Source: an uncultured Oscillospiraceae bacterium
GTDB taxonomy: Bacteria; Bacillota_A; Clostridia; Oscillospirales; Oscillospiraceae
DNA length: 9,828 nucleotides
Reading direction: 5' to 3'
NCBI GenBank assembly: GCA_944386965.1
Contig: CALXDE010000090.1
Span: forward strand, 1 to 9,828
Shown: one piece after another, positions 7,482 to 9,828 of the stretch
Numbering within the stretch: position 1 is the stretch's first letter
Layout of the letters: the number at the start of each line of letters is the position of its first letter
Notes under the pieces: generated by a model
Database searches by the model: none
What the model was told of the DNA's origin: nothing
Seen by the model: the letters and a program-made list of their open reading frames with translations, nothing else
Position numbers and translations under genes: made by a program

Positions 7482-8114
7482 TCAGGCGGCCAGCTCCTTG
7501 GCCTTGGCAGCGGCGGAAGCGGCGTCGGGCGTATAGGCGTCGGCACCGATCTCGTCGGCAAACTCCTGGGTGATGGGGGCGCCGCCCACCATGACCTTGA
7601 TGTTGCCGCGGAAGTCGGCGGCGTTCAGAGCGGCCACGGTGTCACGCAGAGCGGGCATGGTGGTGGTCAGCAGAGCGCTGCAGGCGACGATCTTGGTGTC
7701 GGGATTGGCACGAACGGCATCGATGAACTTATCGACGGAGACGTCCACGCCCAGGTCGATGACCTCGAAGCCAGCGCTCTCGATCATCATGGCAACCAGG
7801 TTCTTGCCGATGTCGTGCAGGTCGCCGGCCACGGTGCCGATGATGACCTTGCCAGCGGCGCCAGCGGTGCCGGAAGCCAGGTGGGGCTTCAGGACCTCAA
7901 CGCCCTTCTTCATGGCGCGGGCGGCAACCAGCATCTCAGGAACGAAGATCTCGTTGTTCTTAAAACGCTCGCCGACGACACCCATGGCGTCGATCATGCT
8001 GTTGAGAATGGCGCTGGGATCGGTACCCTCGTCCAGGGCCTCCTGGATCAGGCCGCCGACCAGTTTGGCCTTACCATTGATGACAACATCAGCGATCTCT
8101 TGCAGCTTGCTCAT
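7482..8114 (-). CDS. Corrinoid (cobalamin-binding) methyl carrier protein A
   Basis: A 210-residue corrinoid protein of the MtbC/MtqC type that carries a methyl group on cobalt between a substrate methyltransferase and the tetrahydrofolate methyltransferase. Residues 1-85 are the helical cap, including the usual GERFKNNEIFVPE stretch (48-60). Residues 87-210 are the B12-binding domain with GDLHDIGKN at 97-105 (D98, H100 as predicted cobalt ligand, G103), S146-x-L148 and VGG at 176-178. The ATG at 8114 has a strong GAGGAGG site after an A/T-rich run, consistent with high expression. It lies 69 bases after the methyltransferase gene, with no promoter seen between, and is followed by a strong terminator. 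The pairing of a methyl-THF methyltransferase with this type of corrinoid protein matches glycine betaine, proline betaine and carnitine demethylation systems, but the substrate here is not shown. Confidence 0.93.
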   Translation of the reverse strand: MSKLQEIADVVINGKAKLVGGLIQEALDEGTDPSAILNSMIDAMGVVGERFKNNEIFVPEMLVAARAMKKGVEVLKPHLASGTAGAAGKVIIGTVAGDLHDIGKNLVAMMIESAGFEVIDLGVDVSVDKFIDAVRANPDTKIVACSALLTTTMPALRDTVAALNAADFRGNIKVMVGGAPITQEFADEIGADAYTPDAASAAAKAKELAA

Positions 8115-8183
8115 AATAAATTCCTCCTCAAAATTTTTCTATATGGAATTGCCCGTTGGGGTTGGCAAACAAGGGGAAACGGA

Positions 8184-8999
8184 TCAGCCCTTCACAGGAC
8201 CGAACAGCCCGTCGCGGTAGGCGCTGATGTACTCCATGCAGTAGTCATCCTGACCCAGCAGCGCCTCAGTGGCGAAGATAATGCCCATCATATCCCGGTT
8301 GGTGGGGTCCAGGATGGCGCTGTCCAGACCGGCGTTCATGGCCAGGACCGTGAAGCCCAGGTTGATCATCTTGCGCACCGGCAGGTTGAAGGAGATATTG
8401 CTCACCGCGGCGGTGATGTGGATATCGGGGTACTGCTTGCGAACGGAAGAGATCACCTCGATGTTCGTCTCAATGCCGTTCTCGGAGGTGCAGAGCATCT
8501 CCACCAGGGGATCGATATGGATGCGGCTGGGAGCGATGCCGTACTCCTTGGCCTTGGCCATGATCTTGTCGAACACCCGCAGACGGTCAGCGGCGCTCTT
8601 GGGGATGCCGGTGTCGTCGCTGCACAGGGCGATAACCTGCCAGCCCTTGTTCTCGGGCTGAGCCATGATGGGGAACAGGGTGTCGATCTTGTCGCCCTCG
8701 CCGGAGACAGAGTTGAACAGACCGGGGCGCTTGCAGAACTTATAGGCCTGGGCCAGGACCTGGGCGCTGGGGCTGTCCACCGAGATGGGCAGGTCGGTGA
8801 CGGACTGGATGCAGTCGATCATCCAGTGCAGCGTCTCCACCTCCTCGGCCTCGGGAACGGACGCGCAGCAGTCAATAAAGGAAGCGCCAGCCTTCTCCTG
8901 GGCGATGGCACGGTTCTTGATGAATTCCGCATCCCGCTTGGCAATGGCTTCCGCCACAGAGGGAATGGAACCATTGATCTTTTCACCAATAATAATCAT
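8184..8999 (-). CDS. Methyl-tetrahydrofolate:corrinoid protein methyltransferase (AcsE/MtgA-like)
   Basis: A 271-residue TIM-barrel, pterin-binding methyltransferase that moves methyl groups between a corrinoid protein and tetrahydrofolate. The four key residues known from the Moorella AcsE enzyme are all recognisable: D75 in SVDSPSA, N96 in FNSVSGE, D163 in HIDPLVE and N201 in VSNISFNLP. Length fits the family. I chose the ATG at 8999 because GGAGG lies nine bases upstream and the protein then opens MIIIGEKING, the usual family start; an ATG at 9068 would add 23 residues that span the promoter. Acetyl-CoA synthase and the corrinoid iron-sulfur protein are absent. The adjacent partner is an MtqC-type carrier, so an MtgA-like role in demethylation is more likely than the Wood-Ljungdahl role. 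Direction of transfer in vivo is presumably carrier to THF. It is the first gene of the - strand cluster. Confidence 0.92.
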   Translation of the reverse strand: MIIIGEKINGSIPSVAEAIAKRDAEFIKNRAIAQEKAGASFIDCCASVPEAEEVETLHWMIDCIQSVTDLPISVDSPSAQVLAQAYKFCKRPGLFNSVSGEGDKIDTLFPIMAQPENKGWQVIALCSDDTGIPKSAADRLRVFDKIMAKAKEYGIAPSRIHIDPLVEMLCTSENGIETNIEVISSVRKQYPDIHITAAVSNISFNLPVRKMINLGFTVLAMNAGLDSAILDPTNRDMMGIIFATEALLGQDDYCMEYISAYRDGLFGPVKG

Positions 9000-9033
9000 G
9001 GCAAACCTCCGTATCTTGTACTTTCTAGATGAA

Positions 9034-9062
9034 ATTATAGCAGATGCGCACGGCAAAGGAAA
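9034..9062 (-). promoter_or_regulatory. Extended -10 promoter of the methyltransferase/corrinoid A operon
   Basis: On the - strand TGCTATAAT (9042-9034) is a perfect extended -10 element. At 17-base spacing the -35 is TTTCCT (9062-9057), a weak match, which an extended -10 can tolerate. Predicted transcription start is near 9027, leaving a 27-base leader with a GGAGG site before the ATG at 8999. Confidence 0.7.
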
Positions 9063-9095
9063 TCCCACAAACTATATGTGATTTTCGCGTTTATT

Positions 9096-9110
9096 CCTAC
9101 AATCTGTAGG
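9096..9110. promoter_or_regulatory. Perfect dyad CCTACAATCTGTAGG, possible operator
   Basis: Six-base arms CCTACA and TGTAGG around a three-base centre make a 15-bp dyad. It is centred about 75 bases upstream of the predicted start of the methyltransferase operon, a usual distance for an activator site. The half-site TTGTAG recurs on the same strand near 7412-7417, upstream of the activator promoter. Binding by the PucR-type regulator is possible but unproven. Confidence 0.3.
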
Positions 9111-9460
9111 ACGAGCCCGTTTCCCTGTTCTCCGGCGCTGGAGACGCGCGCGTCCGGCTCGGATATGGCCGGAATCGTTTCCGGTCATACACGTTTCGGG
9201 ACGCAGATGCCTCCGTGGCCGGGGAGGGGGCCTGTCCGCAGGGACATCATCCGCATTTTGTGGGAAAAACCGCGGATCACATCCGTTTACAGGACAAATG
9301 CCCACACATCTCACCTTATGTTATATAGTAAAGCAAATTGGCGAAATTTGCAAGAGAACATTGGCCTTTTTCTTAAATTTCTCGCACCTCCCTATACAGA
9401 CAGTCGGAGCGATTCCCTCTGTCCTCTCCGCCGCCGGAGTCCATGACATGCGATGAATAG
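9111..9460. other. Gene-free region with many inverted repeats
   Basis: I see no convincing coding region here. It holds a dense set of inverted repeats: CGAGCC/GGCTCG (9112-9117 with 9156-9161), enclosing CTCC/GGAG (9130-9133 with 9140-9143) and the palindrome GACGCGCGCGTC (9143-9154). Further along are a 10-bp stem at 9165-9174/9179-9188, TGTCC/GGACA (9233-9237 with 9241-9245), CGGAT/ATCCG (9273-9277 with 9281-9285), TGTGGG/CCCACA (9259-9264 with 9301-9306), GACAG/CTGTC (9399-9403 with 9419-9423) and CTCCG/CGGAG (9426-9430 with 9435-9439). Several are mutually exclusive, as in a switching RNA. A weak - strand promoter (9325-9353) could transcribe it into the methyltransferase gene. I do not recognise a known riboswitch class, including cobalamin and THF. 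Confidence 0.4.
9325..9353 (-). promoter_or_regulatory. Possible distal promoter on the - strand
   Basis: TTGCAA (9353-9348) and TACTAT (9330-9325) are separated by 17 bases on the - strand, each matching 4 of 6 consensus bases, in an A/T-rich pocket between GC-rich flanks. A transcript from here would start near 9318 and cross the structured region before the methyltransferase gene, giving a leader of about 320 bases. Weak matches make this uncertain. Confidence 0.3.
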
Positions 9461-9501
9461 AACAAGGACCTGCTTTCCATGAAAACAGGTCCTTGTTTTT
9501 T

Positions 9502-9502
<1 letters not shown>
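9461..9502. terminator. Strong hairpin terminator next to the tRNA-Ala fragment
   Basis: Perfect 12-bp arms AACAAGGACCTG (9461-9472) and its complement (9486-9497) with a 13-base loop that can add TTT/AAA pairs. On the + strand it ends in seven T residues (9496-9502). On the - strand it follows the tRNA 3' end directly and ends in TTCTATTC. Its place suggests it is the original terminator of the tRNA-Ala gene, working mainly or also on the - strand. Confidence 0.75.
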
Positions 9503-9563
<61 letters not shown>

Positions 9564-9568
9564 CCCAT

Positions 9569-9590
9569 CGGTTACATACCCCCGTAACCG
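9569..9590. repeat. Perfect 7-bp hairpin next to the tRNA break point
   Basis: CGGTTAC (9569-9575) and GTAACCG (9584-9590) flank the loop ATACCCCC. It starts seven bases from where the tRNA similarity stops. It may be an integrase arm or core-type repeat of an integrated element, but inverted repeats this short are common. Confidence 0.4.
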
Positions 9591-9704
9591 GGTCTGCGAG
9601 ATGCGCTTCAATACGCAATACCACCAAAACAAGCCACAGTTTCTTGTTACTTCTGATTATAAGCTATTTGAAAGTGCATAGCAAGCCCATAATTTTATGG
9701 TAAG

Positions 9705-9737
9705 AACGCCGCCCAACGGGACTATGGGCGGCGTTTT
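9705..9737 (+). terminator. Rho-independent terminator in the presumed mobile-element edge
   Basis: An 11-bp stem, AACGCCGCCCA (9705-9715) with its complement (9725-9735), closes a 9-base loop, and TTTT ends at 9737. No gene precedes it in the window, so it may be an attenuator or insulator before the gene to the right. Confidence 0.65.
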
Positions 9738-9775
9738 CATATATCCCACCGAGAAAGGAGGAGTGTTCCCCCACA

Positions 9776-9799
9776 GGCCAGCCATCGGGCTGGCTTTTT
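9776..9799 (+). terminator. Second terminator/attenuator hairpin
   Basis: GCCAGCC (9777-9783) pairs with GGCTGGC (9788-9794) around a tight 4-base loop, followed by five T residues. It lies between the previous terminator and a ribosome binding site at the window end, a placement suited to an attenuator in the leader of the next gene. Confidence 0.6.
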
Positions 9800-9811
9800 C
9801 TATTTCACAAC

Positions 9812-9828
9812 GAAGGAGGTTTTTAGGT
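9812..9828 (+). promoter_or_regulatory. Ribosome binding site of a gene starting beyond the window
   Basis: GAAGGAGG (9812-9819) is a near-perfect Shine-Dalgarno site, and nine bases follow before the window ends. A start codon at or just after 9829 would have normal spacing. The gene itself is not visible. Confidence 0.5.

Noticed and set aside
5342..7573. A 743-residue open frame on the + strand opposite the activator gene
   Set aside because: It is the antisense shadow of the activator and DUF2284 genes, both of which show clear family motifs. Long antisense frames are expected in GC-rich coding DNA, and it has no recognisable domains.
8149..8168. A 5-bp hairpin (TTGCC/GGCAA) between the methyltransferase and corrinoid A genes
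   Set aside because: The stem is too short and has no T run, so it is not a credible terminator or processing site on sequence alone.
7482..8999. Assignment of the methyltransferase to a Wood-Ljungdahl acetyl-CoA synthase locus
   Set aside because: No acetyl-CoA synthase or corrinoid iron-sulfur protein genes are present. The neighbouring corrinoid protein is of the substrate-demethylation type.
7449..9032. A 527-residue open frame on the + strand opposite corrinoid protein A and the methyltransferase
   Set aside because: It is antisense to two well-identified genes, has biased His/Gly/Asp/Gln composition and no family features.
9072..9314. An 80-residue frame on the - strand starting with GTG in the gap upstream of the methyltransferase
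   Set aside because: It is very rich in Arg and Pro, has no convincing ribosome site, overlaps many inverted repeats and resembles no family I know.
9590..9626. A possible second tRNA 3' end on the + strand (TTCAATA loop and a terminal CCACCA)
   Set aside because: The T stem does not pair around a 7-base loop and no anticodon arm precedes it, so a tRNA is not supported.

Overview
The window looks like chromosomal DNA from a GC-rich, Gram-positive anaerobe of the class Clostridia, in the style of the gut Oscillospiraceae. The basis is high coding GC, strong AGGAGG-type ribosome binding sites, TATAAT-type promoters, and a methyl-tetrahydrofolate/corrinoid gene set typical of anaerobic Firmicutes. 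The genus cannot be fixed from the sequence alone.

Left part, + strand (1-2694): the end of an operon. It holds the 3' part of a GldG-family ABC-transporter accessory protein, then a DUF4340 protein whose start overlaps the gldG-like gene, then a rho-independent terminator. The convergent gap (2632-2865) holds that terminator and a weaker hairpin that may end transcription arriving from the other side.

Middle, - strand (8999 down to 2866): six genes for corrinoid-dependent methyl transfer. In transcription order they are a methyl-tetrahydrofolate:corrinoid methyltransferase (8999-8184) and a cobalamin-binding corrinoid protein, A (8114-7482). A hairpin terminator and a second promoter follow. 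Then come a RACo/RamA-like corrinoid activator with an N-terminal [2Fe-2S] domain (7354-5633), a cysteine-rich DUF2284 protein (5629-5090), a second corrinoid protein, B (5031-4396), and a PucR-type regulator (4383-2866). In the inferred scheme, a substrate-specific methyltransferase loads a methyl group onto Co(I) of a corrinoid protein. The 8999-8184 enzyme passes it to tetrahydrofolate, and the activator rescues Co(II) that forms by accidental oxidation. No substrate methyltransferase (MttB/MtgB, MtaB, MtvB or similar) lies in the window, so the methyl donor is unknown. The split layout should allow strong separate expression of the methyl carrier and its methyltransferase, with lower expression of the activation and regulation genes.

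Right part (9000-9828): a clear extended -10 promoter for the methyltransferase gene, then about 400 bases without a convincing gene but with many inverted repeats. After a strong hairpin terminator comes a 61-base 3' fragment of tRNA-Ala(GGC) on the - strand. It lacks its 5' acceptor strand and the 5' half of its D arm. Beyond it are hairpins, two + strand terminators and a ribosome binding site running off the window. The tRNA remnant fits an attachment-site scar, so the last ~270 bases may be the edge of an integrated element.
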